17,310 bases of DNA, from contig CAOKUH010000018.1 of the NCBI GenBank assembly GCA_948472605.1, forward strand, positions 1 through 17,310. Direction: 5' to 3'. The notes under the pieces were generated by a model. The model saw nothing but the letters and a program-made list of their open reading frames with translations. It was not told where the DNA came from and searched no databases. Every line of letters begins with the position of its first letter. Position 1 is the stretch's first letter. Both the position numbers and the translations under genes were made by a program. The stretch comes from an uncultured Mycoplasmatota bacterium. GTDB lineage: Bacteria > Bacillota_I > Bacilli_A > RF39 > UBA660. Shown in pieces: positions 6,507-14,290 of this stretch.

Positions 6507-7709
6507 ATGGAACTTTTATCAAATACTTTAAGACCTAATAAACTAGATGAAGTAATTGGCCAAACACACTTAATTGGTGAAGGAAAAATTCTTTCTAATA
6601 TGGTCAAGAACAAAAAGATTTTTTCTTTTATTTTATATGGTAAACCTGGCATTGGCAAAACTAGTATTGCAACAGCTATTGTAAATGAACTAAAATCTAT
6701 GCATCGTTTTTTAAACGCGACGATTAATAATAAAAAAGATTTTGATATAGTTATCGAAGAAGCTAAAATGAATGGTGAAATAATTTTGATAATAGACGAA
6801 ATTCATCGCATGAATAAAGATAAACAAGATATATTACTTCCTTATATAGAGAGTGGTCTAATTACTTTAATTGGTCTTACAACATCTAATCCTTACCATA
6901 AAATTAATCCAGCTATTAGAAGTCGTGTACAAATATTTGAACTTCATGAACTTACAATAGATGATATTGTAACAGGTTTAAAAAGAGGATGTAAGAAACT
7001 AGAAAATATCAAAATTGATGAAGAGGCACTTAAATATATAGCCCTATTATCTTCAGGAGATTTTAGAAGTGCACTTAATTTACTCGAAGTAAGTTATTAT
7101 TCTACTAAAGAAGATAAAACTATAAATATCGATTTAGTTAAAGAAATTAATAGTAAACCAGTATTTTTTCATGATAAAAATGAAGATGGCCATTATGATG
7201 TATTAAGTGCTTTTCAAAAGTCTATTAGAGGAAGTGATGTTGATGCCTCTATTCATTATCTATCAAGATTATTAGAAGCTGGTGATTTAGATAGCATTTA
7301 TAGAAGAATGAGTGTTATTGCTTATGAAGATATTGGACTTGCTAATCCTTCTATAGGACCAAAAGTTATGGCCGCAATTCATGCATCAGAATTAATTGGC
7401 CTTCCAGAAGCTTCTATCCCACTTGGTGTAGTTGTAACTGAAATGGCCTTATCTCCTAAAAGTAATAGTGCCTATCTTGCTATAAATAACGCATTAAATG
7501 ATATACATGCTGGAAACATTGGGAACGTTCCTAATCATATAAAAACAAGCAGTACGACATATAAATATCCCCATGATTACAAAAATGATTGGGTAAATCA
7601 AGAATATTTACCAAGCAATTTAAAAGGAAGAAAATATTACTATAATAAAAAAAATAAATATGAAGATAACATTAATAAATTATATAATGAAATGAAAGGT
7701 GGAAATTAA
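6507..7709 (+). CDS. rarA: Replication-associated recombination protein A (RarA/MgsA)
   Basis: This 400-residue AAA+ ATPase belongs to the RarA/MgsA/WRNIP1 family, which acts at stalled replication forks and resembles clamp-loader ATPases. The N-terminal LRPNKLDEVIGQ is characteristic. Walker A GKPGIGKTS is at 45-53, Walker B LIIDEIH at 94-100, sensor 1 TTSNPY at 125-130 and an arginine-finger region NPAIRSR at 134-140. The C-terminal tetramerisation region carries RRMSVIAYEDIGLANP. Family proteins are about 420 residues, so this is full length. ATG 6507 is preferred because GGTGAT precedes it and the promoter's -10 lies between it and the upstream ATG (6480). gpsA starts 2 nt after its stop, so the two are translationally close. 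The pairing of rarA with tcdA and 6S RNA nearby resembles B. subtilis yrvN-yrvM-bsrA. Confidence 0.93.
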   Translation: MELLSNTLRPNKLDEVIGQTHLIGEGKILSNMVKNKKIFSFILYGKPGIGKTSIATAIVNELKSMHRFLNATINNKKDFDIVIEEAKMNGEIILIIDEIHRMNKDKQDILLPYIESGLITLIGLTTSNPYHKINPAIRSRVQIFELHELTIDDIVTGLKRGCKKLENIKIDEEALKYIALLSSGDFRSALNLLEVSYYSTKEDKTINIDLVKEINSKPVFFHDKNEDGHYDVLSAFQKSIRGSDVDASIHYLSRLLEAGDLDSIYRRMSVIAYEDIGLANPSIGPKVMAAIHASELIGLPEASIPLGVVVTEMALSPKSNSAYLAINNALNDIHAGNIGNVPNHIKTSSTTYKYPHDYKNDWVNQEYLPSNLKGRKYYYNKKNKYEDNINKLYNEMKGGN

Positions 7710-7711
7710 TA

Positions 7712-8704
7712 ATGAAAATAAGTATTATTGGAACAGGAGTATTTAGTGTATCTATTGCAAACTTACTCGCTCAAAATAAAGAAAACAAAATAGTTTTGTG
7801 GAGTGAAAACGAGACCTTAGTAAACAATTATCAAAAAACAAATAAAATGAATGATATATTTGAAAACGTAAAATTCCCTAAAAATATTACACTTACAAAT
7901 TCTTATGAAGAGGCTTTAAAAAATAGTGAATTAGTTTTATTAATGACTAGTATTAATTATTTAGAAAATGTCTGTAAAGAAATAAAAAATCTTGTAAATA
8001 AATCTATTCCAATTTGTCTTGGAACTAAAGGAATTTATGGTGAAAAGCAAAAATTTGCTTATGAAATAGCCAAAGAACATTTAGCTAATCCCCTAGCCGT
8101 TTTAAGTGGCCCTACTTTTGCAAATGATATTATTAATTTAGAGCCTATTGCATTTAATATTGCTTGTAAAAGTAAAAAAAGCAAAAACATTTTAATTTCA
8201 GCATTTAATAATTTAGATGTCAAAATATCATTTACTAGAGATTTAATTGGAACTAGTCTCTGTGGTAGTATTAAAAATGTTTACGCAATTGGTTCAGGAA
8301 TAATATCAGGATTAGGTTATCACGAAAGTACTTTAGCTTTTTACTTAACCGCTGTTTTTAAAGAATTAGAAAATATTTTATATATGTATGATTCTTCTTT
8401 AAGTACTCTTCATGGTCTTTCTGGTTTAGGTGATTTAATTGCTACTTGTAATTCACCTAAAAGCCGAAATTATACTTTAGGAGTTATGATTGGTTCTAAA
8501 AAAGCCAAAAAGCAAATAGATGCTTATAAAAAAAGTACCACTTTAGAAGGACTTATTACATTAGAATTAATAACCAAATTATTCACAAGAAAGCATATAA
8601 AAGCGCCAATAATAATGGCAATATATAAAATAGTTTGTGAAGATGAAAATAAAGAAATTTTAATAAATACAATTAATGATATGAAATTAACTTCTATTTA
8701 TTAA
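7712..8704 (+). CDS. gpsA: Glycerol-3-phosphate dehydrogenase [NAD(P)+]
   Basis: GpsA reduces dihydroxyacetone phosphate to sn-glycerol 3-phosphate, the backbone for phospholipids and lipoteichoic acid. The 330 residues are the usual family length. The N-terminal Rossmann motif is GTGVFS (7-12), more diverged than the usual GAGSWG. CLGTKGI (102-108) and LSGPTFA (131-137) follow. The catalytic lysine is Lys188 in CGSIKNVYAI, and the C-terminal GLSGLGDLIATCNSPKSRNY (235-254) is diagnostic. It follows rarA by 2 nt, with GGTGG inside the rarA end as its ribosome site, so the two share a transcript. Its last 18 nt overlap the end of tcdA on the other strand. Function is secure. Confidence 0.95.
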   Translation: MKISIIGTGVFSVSIANLLAQNKENKIVLWSENETLVNNYQKTNKMNDIFENVKFPKNITLTNSYEEALKNSELVLLMTSINYLENVCKEIKNLVNKSIPICLGTKGIYGEKQKFAYEIAKEHLANPLAVLSGPTFANDIINLEPIAFNIACKSKKSKNILISAFNNLDVKISFTRDLIGTSLCGSIKNVYAIGSGIISGLGYHESTLAFYLTAVFKELENILYMYDSSLSTLHGLSGLGDLIATCNSPKSRNYTLGVMIGSKKAKKQIDAYKKSTTLEGLITLELITKLFTRKHIKAPIIMAIYKIVCEDENKEILINTINDMKLTSIY

Positions 8705-9367
8705 ATCTTCTAAAATATAATAGGCTATTTGTAATCCAGCAGCAGCAGGAACTAAAAAGATAGAACCTGGTGCTTTTTCTTTTATTTTAATAGGAACTTC
8801 ACTACTCCATACTACTGGAATATTTAAAGTTATATCATTTTTCTTTAAAACATTACGCATAGCTTTAGCTAACGGATCATTATAAGTTTTTGCAAGTTTT
8901 GTAATTGTTATTTTACTAGGGTCAATTCTATTACCAGTACCCATACAAGAAATTATTTTAGTATTTGTAAAAAGAGCTTTTTTTATAAGTAAGTACTTTG
9001 TTGTCACAGTATCACAAGCATCTATTATATAATCATATTTATTTGCAAAAACCATATCAATATTACTTTCATCTAAAAATAAATTATAGCTTTTTATATT
9101 AATATTAGAGTTTATTCCTATATATCTTTTTTTAGCTATATCCACTTTATATTCCCCAATATTATTCTCATTACTTATTATTTGGCGATTTAAGTTACTT
9201 AATTCTATTTTATCATTATCTATAATAGTTATATTAGAAACACCTAAACGTACTAAAGCTTCTAAAGCAAAGCCTCCTACTCCACCTACTCCTACAAGTA
9301 AGATATTTATATTTTGTAATTTTTCTAAAACAGAATTGTCAATTATTTTCAAAGTTCGTTCAAACAT
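8687..9367 (-). CDS. tcdA: tRNA threonylcarbamoyladenosine dehydratase (TcdA/YrvM, ThiF-like)
   Basis: TcdA uses ATP to cyclise t6A at position 37 of ANN-decoding tRNAs to ct6A. The protein has 226 residues, near the usual 240-260, with the E1/ThiF fold: nucleotide-binding GVGGVGG (26-32), the acidic end of strand 2 in IIDND (48-52), NLNRQ (58-62) and the conserved Lys74. SCMGTGNRIDP (140-150) and VVWSSE (185-190) distinguish TcdA from MoeB and ThiF, and no CxxC zinc pairs are present. GAGGTGAT lies right before the ATG. It starts about 23 nt after the 3' end of the 6S RNA and has no clear promoter of its own, so it may be expressed by read-through. Its tail overlaps gpsA. Confidence 0.92.
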   Translation of the reverse strand: MFERTLKIIDNSVLEKLQNINILLVGVGGVGGFALEALVRLGVSNITIIDNDKIELSNLNRQIISNENNIGEYKVDIAKKRYIGINSNINIKSYNLFLDESNIDMVFANKYDYIIDACDTVTTKYLLIKKALFTNTKIISCMGTGNRIDPSKITITKLAKTYNDPLAKAMRNVLKKNDITLNIPVVWSSEVPIKIKEKAPGSIFLVPAAAGLQIAYYILEDLINRS

Positions 9368-9390
9368 TGTATCACCTCATTTTTTGGCAT

Positions 9391-9570
9391 AATAAAACCC
9401 AAAGGAAAGTTTGTTTGGATAAAAGCCCGCTCTCGCGAGGTGGGCATCACATGAAATGTTTTTGGATCCTAACATCACTTAATGGGTTAGTATTCTACAC
9501 CACATTTCAATTAGATTCCCAAGAATATCCAATAGTCGGTTTTATGTAAAACAAACTATATCCTTCAGGT
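9391..9570 (-). ncRNA. ssrS: Probable 6S RNA (about 180 nt)
   Basis: 6S RNA binds the housekeeping RNA polymerase by imitating an open promoter. The minus-strand transcript predicted from the promoter starts near 9570 and folds into one long rod. A closing stem pairs 9561-9569 with 9398-9406 (two wobbles), then 9549-9557 with 9408-9416 (nine perfect pairs), then 9526-9532 with 9415-9421 as an alternative. A large open region follows; its 3' side has a GC-rich hairpin (9425-9445), unusual for this DNA. The distal arm pairs 9502-9509 with 9452-9459 and 9486-9490 with 9469-9473. T-rich sequence follows the closing stem. The length (170-200 nt), fold and position next to tcdA with rarA nearby match B. 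subtilis bsrA beside yrvM. I identify it from structure and context, not from primary sequence. Confidence 0.72.
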
Positions 9571-9576
9571 AATTAG

Positions 9577-9605
9577 ATTTTAACATAGTATTAATATAAT
9601 ATCAA
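9577..9605 (-). promoter_or_regulatory. 6S RNA promoter
   Basis: TTGATA (9600-9605), a 17-bp spacer and TAAAAT (9577-9582), with an extended TG in front of the -10. The predicted start at about 9570 falls one base before the closing stem of the RNA. Confidence 0.75.
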
Positions 9606-9681
9606 TCAGAAACCCAAAATTTTATTTACTTTTTACATTATTTATTTCAGATAACAAAATTTTACTATTCTAAATTAGAAT

Positions 9682-9707
9682 AAAAAAAGTAATTATTACA
9701 ATCACTT
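9682..9707 (-). terminator. Terminator of the 9722-10639 gene
   Basis: On the minus strand AAGTGATT (9707-9700) pairs with AATTACTT (9694-9687) with one G-U pair around a 5-nt loop, and a run of T continues to 9682. It lies 15 nt after the stop codon. Confidence 0.7.
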
Positions 9708-9721
9708 AATTTATTTTATTA

Positions 9722-10639
9722 TTATCTATTTCTTAATGATTTAATAAGTTCTTTTTTATATTCTTCTAGTCCTTCTATAATATCTTCTGGAACTTCTAGT
9801 CCATACATAAGATTCTTTTTAATGTTCAATTTATCATTTCTAAGTTTATTTAATTCTTTTTTCTTGCATCCAATTTGTTTTAGATAAAATAAAGCAGGTG
9901 CTTTTTGTTTAGAAAGATTATTTTCCCCAATTGATTCCATAGCTATATATGGGTGACTTTTAGCTTCAAGTGCTCCTATCATATTAATAGTTTGAATTTC
10001 ATTCTCTTCTAAAAGCATAGATATTTCATTTACGGCATCAAAACCCTTTTCTCCTATATATATATTTTCTGGTGCACAATAATGGTATTTTGATTTAGCT
10101 TGAACTGCTCCACTATGTTTAAAATAAGATGTTTCTAATTTTTCAGCTTGACTTAAACTTAGATTTAAAATTTGAGATTTAACTTCTGCATTTTTATAAT
10201 GCATCTGTAATTTAATAAGCTTAATTTTCTCAATAATTAAACGAGTTAAATATAAATAATCATTATACTCTCTTGAATAAGTATTATTAGGTAAATATTT
10301 AATATAAGGATTGTTGTTAGGTGTATGTTTAGCAAAATTAACTACCTCTGTTAAGTTATAAATACTGCTTAAATCAATATGATTCTTTTCAACATACTCA
10401 TCCAGCCCTTCCTCTTTTAATAATAGTTTTGCTAAATTAATAGTAATATCTGAAGTAATAATATTAGTTTTATTATCAAAAATAAATCTAGCTACATTTT
10501 CCCAATCAACTTTCTTTATTGGTCTCACTTTATCTTCAACATTTTCAGCCATATCAGCTTTTCCAATCTTTTCCCAAAATTCATTTATATCTATATGATC
10601 ATTATTTTTTAAAAATTCTGGAATTATTAATTTCTCCAT
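9722..10639 (-). CDS. Unrecognised protein, 305 residues
   Basis: I do not recognise this protein. It is soluble, rich in Lys, Glu, Asn and Ile, with no signal peptide or membrane segment. The first 90 residues contain alternating acidic and basic helices. The middle holds a helical stretch (QMHYKNAEVKSQILNLSL). The central region SYFKHSGAVQAKSKYHYCAP is the most unusual part and contains several His, Tyr and Cys residues. The C-terminal 50 residues are strongly charged helices. The start is ATG 10637-10639 behind AAAAAGGGGG at 8-nt spacing; a frame extending to 10699 would begin upstream of the promoter's -10. It is monocistronic: own promoter, own terminator, and separated from the HerA gene by another terminator. 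The promoter overlaps a palindrome and tandem repeats, suggesting regulated expression. Confidence 0.75.
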   Translation of the reverse strand: MEKLIIPEFLKNNDHIDINEFWEKIGKADMAENVEDKVRPIKKVDWENVARFIFDNKTNIITSDITINLAKLLLKEEGLDEYVEKNHIDLSSIYNLTEVVNFAKHTPNNNPYIKYLPNNTYSREYNDYLYLTRLIIEKIKLIKLQMHYKNAEVKSQILNLSLSQAEKLETSYFKHSGAVQAKSKYHYCAPENIYIGEKGFDAVNEISMLLEENEIQTINMIGALEAKSHPYIAMESIGENNLSKQKAPALFYLKQIGCKKKELNKLRNDKLNIKKNLMYGLEVPEDIIEGLEEYKKELIKSLRNR

Positions 10640-10670
10640 TACAATTTCCCCCTTTTTGTAATTGTTGAAT

Positions 10671-10699
10671 ACTATAACACATATAAACCAAAAATGCAA
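10671..10699 (-). promoter_or_regulatory. Promoter of the 9722-10639 gene, overlapping a palindrome
   Basis: The -10 TATAGT (10671-10676) is extended by TG, and a weak -35 TTGCAT (10694-10699) lies 17 bp upstream. The -35 is inside the palindrome at 10690-10707, so a bound protein would block RNA polymerase. The weak -35 is compatible with regulated expression. Confidence 0.6.
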
Positions 10700-10707
10700 G
10701 CATTTTT
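10690..10707. promoter_or_regulatory. Palindrome AAAAATGC-AA-GCATTTTT, candidate operator
   Basis: Perfect 8-bp arms with a 2-bp centre (10690-10697 and 10700-10707) cover the -35 of the downstream gene. Its right arm runs into the first of two tandem 20-bp repeats, which share the ATTTTT half-site. The regulator is unknown. Confidence 0.5.
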
Positions 10708-10740
10708 AAATCATGACACACATTTTTAAATCATGACACA
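10701..10740. repeat. Perfect tandem duplication of a 20-bp unit
   Basis: Positions 10701-10720 and 10721-10740 are identical (CATTTTTAAATCATGACACA). They lie just upstream of the promoter. Each copy contains the palindrome TCATGA, and two helical turns (about 21 bp) are close to the 20-bp period, so proteins bound to each would sit on the same face. Confidence 0.9.
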
Positions 10741-10774
10741 AAATCGTTACATTTATTAAAATATAATCTTTTCC

Positions 10775-10814
10775 AAAAAATAATGCAGATCATAAAGATT
10801 TGCATTATTTTTTT
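10775..10814 (-). terminator. Strong hairpin terminator after the HerA-type gene (bidirectional)
   Basis: A 13-bp perfect stem (10775-10787 with 10801-10813), AAAAAATAATGCA against TGCATTATTTTTT, is extended inward by ATC/GAT past one mismatch. Runs of A and T flank both sides, so it can end transcripts from either direction. It lies about 11 nt after the ATPase stop. Confidence 0.85.
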
Positions 10815-10824
10815 AAGATATATT

Positions 10825-12612
10825 TTATTTATTGCCTTCTTCATTTGCATTATTAGCTACTTTTACATTCCATCTTGCTGCAACATCACAATTTGAACTA
10901 TAAGGTAATGGATTTGGCAATTCTAAACGCATAATCATTGGTATTTTAAAGGCTGAGCCAAAACCTACACAACTTCCTGGCTGCAATGTTTTTTGTTTTT
11001 CAATAACATCTGCTGAAATATTTGGTAACATCTCTTCAATATATTTAATATCTTTAGGATGGGTCATTTTAAAGATTAAGAAATTAGATACTTGTGAAAT
11101 AACTGTATCAGATATCTCTACTGGTCTTTGACTAATTATACCTAATAACACTCCATATTTTCTTCCTTCCTTGGCAATTCTTTCAAATATGTTATAACCA
11201 AGTAAAAAGTTATCATTATCTCTTTGAATATATCTATGTGCCTCTTCTAAAAATATATGAAATGGTATTGTAGCTCTTTGTTTCAAATTTTTCGAAAATT
11301 CAAAAAATAAACGAGCCATAATTTTAACAATAACTTTAGCATAAGTATCATCAACATCTTCAAGATTTATATTGATGATTTGAGCTTTTTTATTATTCTT
11401 AACAACTAAACCACTGACAAATTTATCTATAGAAGTATAACCATTATTAGAAAAATATTTACCTACTTTAGTATTTAAAATAGTATTTAATCTAACCTTT
11501 AAAATAATAGCATCATTGTAAAGATTTGAATTATTTTGAAATCCTTCACTAATCATTGTAAACTCTAAAGCTTTAGCAAAATCTGCTAACGAATAACTAT
11601 ATTCAGTTGGCTCTTCCATCTCTTCATATGTATCTTCAATATGTTTTAAAATATAATCAGTAATTAAGACACTTTCTCCAAAATAACCATTCGAATCAAT
11701 TTCAAAACATTCAGAAAAAGTTCTAGTATAGCCAAGACCATTAATTGTACTATCAAAATTAAATTCATTAGTATGACAAACTTCTATTATTTGAAATACT
11801 TCATTTTTCTTTCTTGCTGTTGTTTGGTTACTAAAAAGAATTGCAAGAAGAGCTTTTGCTATCAAATGATTTTTATATTTATTTGAAGCATCTGTTTCTT
11901 GGCTAAATATTTTAGCTAAACGAATTGTTCTTTCTATAATCGGTAATTGAGCATGGTTTGTTGCTTGTAAAAGTAGTGCATAATCATCTAATTTCAATAA
12001 ATTAACTGGTATTTGCAGTAAAAAATCATCGCTATCAATAGGATTAGTAGTAATAAACTTATAACTATAATTAGGATTTATTTTATTAATACTTCCAAAC
12101 GCATTTTTATATTCTCCATAAGCATCAAATACAAAAATATTAGCATTATAAGATAACATATGAGGATTAGAAAATAAATTTTGCACTATTCTTGCTACAC
12201 CACAAGATTTACCACTACCAGTATTTCCAAATATTCCTACATGGTTTGATAATAAAGCATTAATACTTGGACATACTTTATATTTTTTATAAATTGCACT
12301 ATTACCAAGAACAAATGATTTATCGCTAGGAGTTCCAACTAATTCCATTAACTCTTCGCTATTAATTATTCTAACCACAGATGATAAAAGCGGTTTTCTA
12401 ATAACACCATTTACATATCGCCCATCTAGAAATTCCCCCAAAAATCGTATTTTAATTTCAGATTTATTAAATTCAGTTACTTCTCCTAATATTTTTTGAT
12501 CTGTTGCTTCAAATATTACATTAATATTCATCAAATCAGTTGTTCCAGCATCTCCTCCAGTATTTTCTATAAATGCTGTATTCTCACTTATATATTTAAT
12601 TTTTCCAAACAT
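10825..12612 (-). CDS. HerA-type (DUF87) hexameric ATPase
   Basis: This 595-residue member of the HerA/FtsK superfamily should form a hexameric ring that translocates DNA. Residues 1-85 resemble a HAS-barrel. Walker A GNTGSGKS is at 129-136, the HerA motif VFDAYGEY at 161-168, Walker B FHIFLEEAHRYI at 451-462 with Glu456 and Glu457, an arginine-finger segment IAKEGRKYG at 479-487, and ISQRP at 493-497. ATG 12610-12612 is preferred because AAGGAG lies 9 nt before it; a TTG six nt upstream is too close. HerA usually partners with NurA nuclease, but none is visible. It follows the membrane-anchored gene by 44 nt and is ended by a strong terminator. Roles in recombination, plasmid or phage defence (for example Sir2-HerA) or conjugation-like pumping are open; here no partner nuclease supports any of them. 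Confidence 0.85.
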   Translation of the reverse strand: MFGKIKYISENTAFIENTGGDAGTTDLMNINVIFEATDQKILGEVTEFNKSEIKIRFLGEFLDGRYVNGVIRKPLLSSVVRIINSEELMELVGTPSDKSFVLGNSAIYKKYKVCPSINALLSNHVGIFGNTGSGKSCGVARIVQNLFSNPHMLSYNANIFVFDAYGEYKNAFGSINKINPNYSYKFITTNPIDSDDFLLQIPVNLLKLDDYALLLQATNHAQLPIIERTIRLAKIFSQETDASNKYKNHLIAKALLAILFSNQTTARKKNEVFQIIEVCHTNEFNFDSTINGLGYTRTFSECFEIDSNGYFGESVLITDYILKHIEDTYEEMEEPTEYSYSLADFAKALEFTMISEGFQNNSNLYNDAIILKVRLNTILNTKVGKYFSNNGYTSIDKFVSGLVVKNNKKAQIININLEDVDDTYAKVIVKIMARLFFEFSKNLKQRATIPFHIFLEEAHRYIQRDNDNFLLGYNIFERIAKEGRKYGVLLGIISQRPVEISDTVISQVSNFLIFKMTHPKDIKYIEEMLPNISADVIEKQKTLQPGSCVGFGSAFKIPMIMRLELPNPLPYSSNCDVAARWNVKVANNANEEGNK

Positions 12613-12656
12613 AATCAAACACTCCTTTTTATTTTCTTATTAAAATATACCATAAA

Positions 12657-13448
12657 TCAGCTTAATTTGCCACTATAAATTTCGTACCAAGTTTTTAAAT
12701 TATCTGCCTCATTTAAAATTAAATTTTTAATAAAATCCCAACTAATAGCAAAAGCCTTTTTCATCTCTTGAAAATCTTTCTTAGCAGAATCACATAAATT
12801 TTTATCATAATCACAAATTTTAGTCGTAGTATAGAAATAAATTTCTATGATTTTATTTTTTATGCCTGTATATATTTTACCAGTAGTATTACTAATAGAT
12901 TCTTTATAAAAAGGAAAATGTTTCTCAATTTTATTATCAATAGATAATGCTATTTTTAAAATTTGTAACTTGGCCATTGACGTTAAATCATCTAAAGTAT
13001 AACCCTTTATTTGTCCCTTATAGAATAGAAAATCCACAATTGTTATAAAACGAACCTTTATTTCTTCTTTTTTATTTACTTCATCAAAAAAACTTTCGGT
13101 TTCATTCATATAAGCTATTATTTCATCATCTGCACTTTTAGCAACCATATTTTCTTTTATAATAGCAGAATTAATACTTTCTGTTTCATTTTTTGTATTA
13201 CTATTTTCATTAACCATCTCAGTATTTTCTTCTTTATCAGTATTAAGATTATTATCTTCTATTATAGTTTCATTTTTTTCTTTAACACTTTGATAATTCT
13301 CTTCTTTATTAGTAATAGTTTCTGTCAAAAAAACATCATTATTTTTATTTGTATAAGTAAGAATTAATATTCCTATTATAAAAAAGATTAAAATAGATTT
13401 ATAAATTATACTGCCTTTACCTTTAGTAAATTCTATTACTTTTTTCAC
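12657..13448 (-). CDS. Membrane-anchored protein with a disordered acidic linker, unknown function
   Basis: This 263-residue protein has a basic N terminus, one membrane helix (about 14-32, rich in Ile, Leu and Phe) and no cleavage site that stands out. A low-complexity linker rich in Glu, Asn, Thr and Ser (about 40-105) follows. The remaining 150 residues form predicted helices with two cysteines (ICDYDKNLCDSAKK) that could form a disulfide outside the cell. With the basic N terminus inside, the linker and C-terminal domain should be extracellular. The start is GTG at 13446-13448, behind TAGGTGAT. An extended -10 lies upstream. It may be co-transcribed with the HerA-type gene 44 nt later. 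I do not recognise the family. Confidence 0.75.
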   Translation of the reverse strand: MKKVIEFTKGKGSIIYKSILIFFIIGILILTYTNKNNDVFLTETITNKEENYQSVKEKNETIIEDNNLNTDKEENTEMVNENSNTKNETESINSAIIKENMVAKSADDEIIAYMNETESFFDEVNKKEEIKVRFITIVDFLFYKGQIKGYTLDDLTSMAKLQILKIALSIDNKIEKHFPFYKESISNTTGKIYTGIKNKIIEIYFYTTTKICDYDKNLCDSAKKDFQEMKKAFAISWDFIKNLILNEADNLKTWYEIYSGKLS

Positions 13449-13465
13449 TTAAATCACCTAGCTAA

Positions 13466-13474
13466 AGTATAACA
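13466..13474 (-). promoter_or_regulatory. Extended -10 promoter of the membrane-anchored gene
   Basis: TGTTATACT (13474-13466) is the same extended -10 as at the helicase promoter. No good -35 is found at 16-18 bp. It would drive the GTG-started gene and possibly the ATPase. Confidence 0.5.
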
Positions 13475-13505
13475 TATTTCTCCTAAAATTAATCATTATA
13501 ATTTT

Positions 13506-14252
13506 TTATATTTTAAAAGAAACTTTAAGTATAAATTTAAATAAAGAATTACTTCTATAGATAGGTACACGAGTAACTTCTAAATTATTTTGATTTTTAT
13601 TTGACCATTTACTTGGAGAATATAAAAATGCTAATTTGTAATTATTATTTGTTAAAGCTTTATAATAATTTTCATTGGAAATCCCAAAAGGATAAGCATA
13701 ATATTTATAATTATTGTTATTATTTTTTAACATATCTTCATTATAAATATGATAGTCATTAGAATTAGCAAACGAATCAATATGTAAATTAAAAGAATGC
13801 GATTGAACAAAAAAATTAGCTTTATTTTCTTTTATATCCTTAATTTGAGTATCATTTAAATATCCTTCCTTTCCTATACTATTTTGAATAACAAAGACTG
13901 TTGCTTTAAAATTATATTTTTCGAGTATAGGAATAACTATTTTATAAAAACTTTCATCTCCATCATCAAAAGTTAAAACAATTTTTTTACCATCTATAAC
14001 TTTTCCTTGTTTCCATTCATAATATTCATCTAGAGATAAAGTTTGATAATTATGTGAATATAAATATTCCATTTGACGTTCAAAATCTTCTATAGAAATA
14101 TCGGTTTCATTTAAAGGGTTTTCTATAACATCATGATATGCCAAAATAGGGATATTATTTTTAAAGATAATATTTTTATAAATAATAAAAGAAATAACTA
14201 AAATTAAAACAATTATTAAAAATATCATAAAAAAAGATTTTCTAAATTTCAT
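13506..14252 (-). CDS. Membrane-anchored polysaccharide deacetylase (NodB domain)
   Basis: This 248-residue protein has an N-terminal membrane anchor (about 7-25) and an extracellular NodB-type carbohydrate esterase family 4 domain. Motif 1 is TFDDG (94-98, with metal-binding Asp97), motif 2 is SHSFNLH (151-157, His152 and His157), and motif 3 is YAYPFG (185-190). These residues hold a divalent metal and remove N-acetyl groups from peptidoglycan or another wall glycan, often giving lysozyme resistance. The N-terminal ILAYHDV with SIEDFERQMEYL is usual for the PgaB/IcaB-like branch. The protein is short but its core is complete. The start has AAGGTGAG. It lies between the membrane-anchored gene and the phosphoesterase. 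Presence of this enzyme implies a glycan cell wall. Confidence 0.87.
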   Translation of the reverse strand: MKFRKSFFMIFLIIVLILVISFIIYKNIIFKNNIPILAYHDVIENPLNETDISIEDFERQMEYLYSHNYQTLSLDEYYEWKQGKVIDGKKIVLTFDDGDESFYKIVIPILEKYNFKATVFVIQNSIGKEGYLNDTQIKDIKENKANFFVQSHSFNLHIDSFANSNDYHIYNEDMLKNNNNNYKYYAYPFGISNENYYKALTNNNYKLAFLYSPSKWSNKNQNNLEVTRVPIYRSNSLFKFILKVSFKI

Positions 14253-14290
14253 AAACTCACCTTAATAATATTAACATGAATTAATAAAAG

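Noticed and set aside
9367..9549. Plus-strand frame of 60 residues
   Set aside because: It lies entirely antisense to the predicted 6S RNA and tcdA leader, has no ribosome site, and its composition reflects the structured RNA.
9391..9570. Alternative reading of this RNA as SRP RNA, RNase P or tmRNA
   Set aside because: The conserved SRP GGTG/AGCAG loops, RNase P core and tmRNA tRNA-like ends are not seen; the simple rod fits 6S better.
10640..10699. N-terminal extension of the unknown protein
   Set aside because: The extension covers the predicted promoter -10 and lacks a ribosome site; the ATG at 10639 has a strong one.
10701..10740. Short CRISPR-like array
   Set aside because: Two adjacent copies with no spacers, and no cas genes in the window.
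12496..12678. Plus-strand frame of 60 residues
   Set aside because: It overlaps the start of the HerA-type gene on the opposite strand and shows no start signal.
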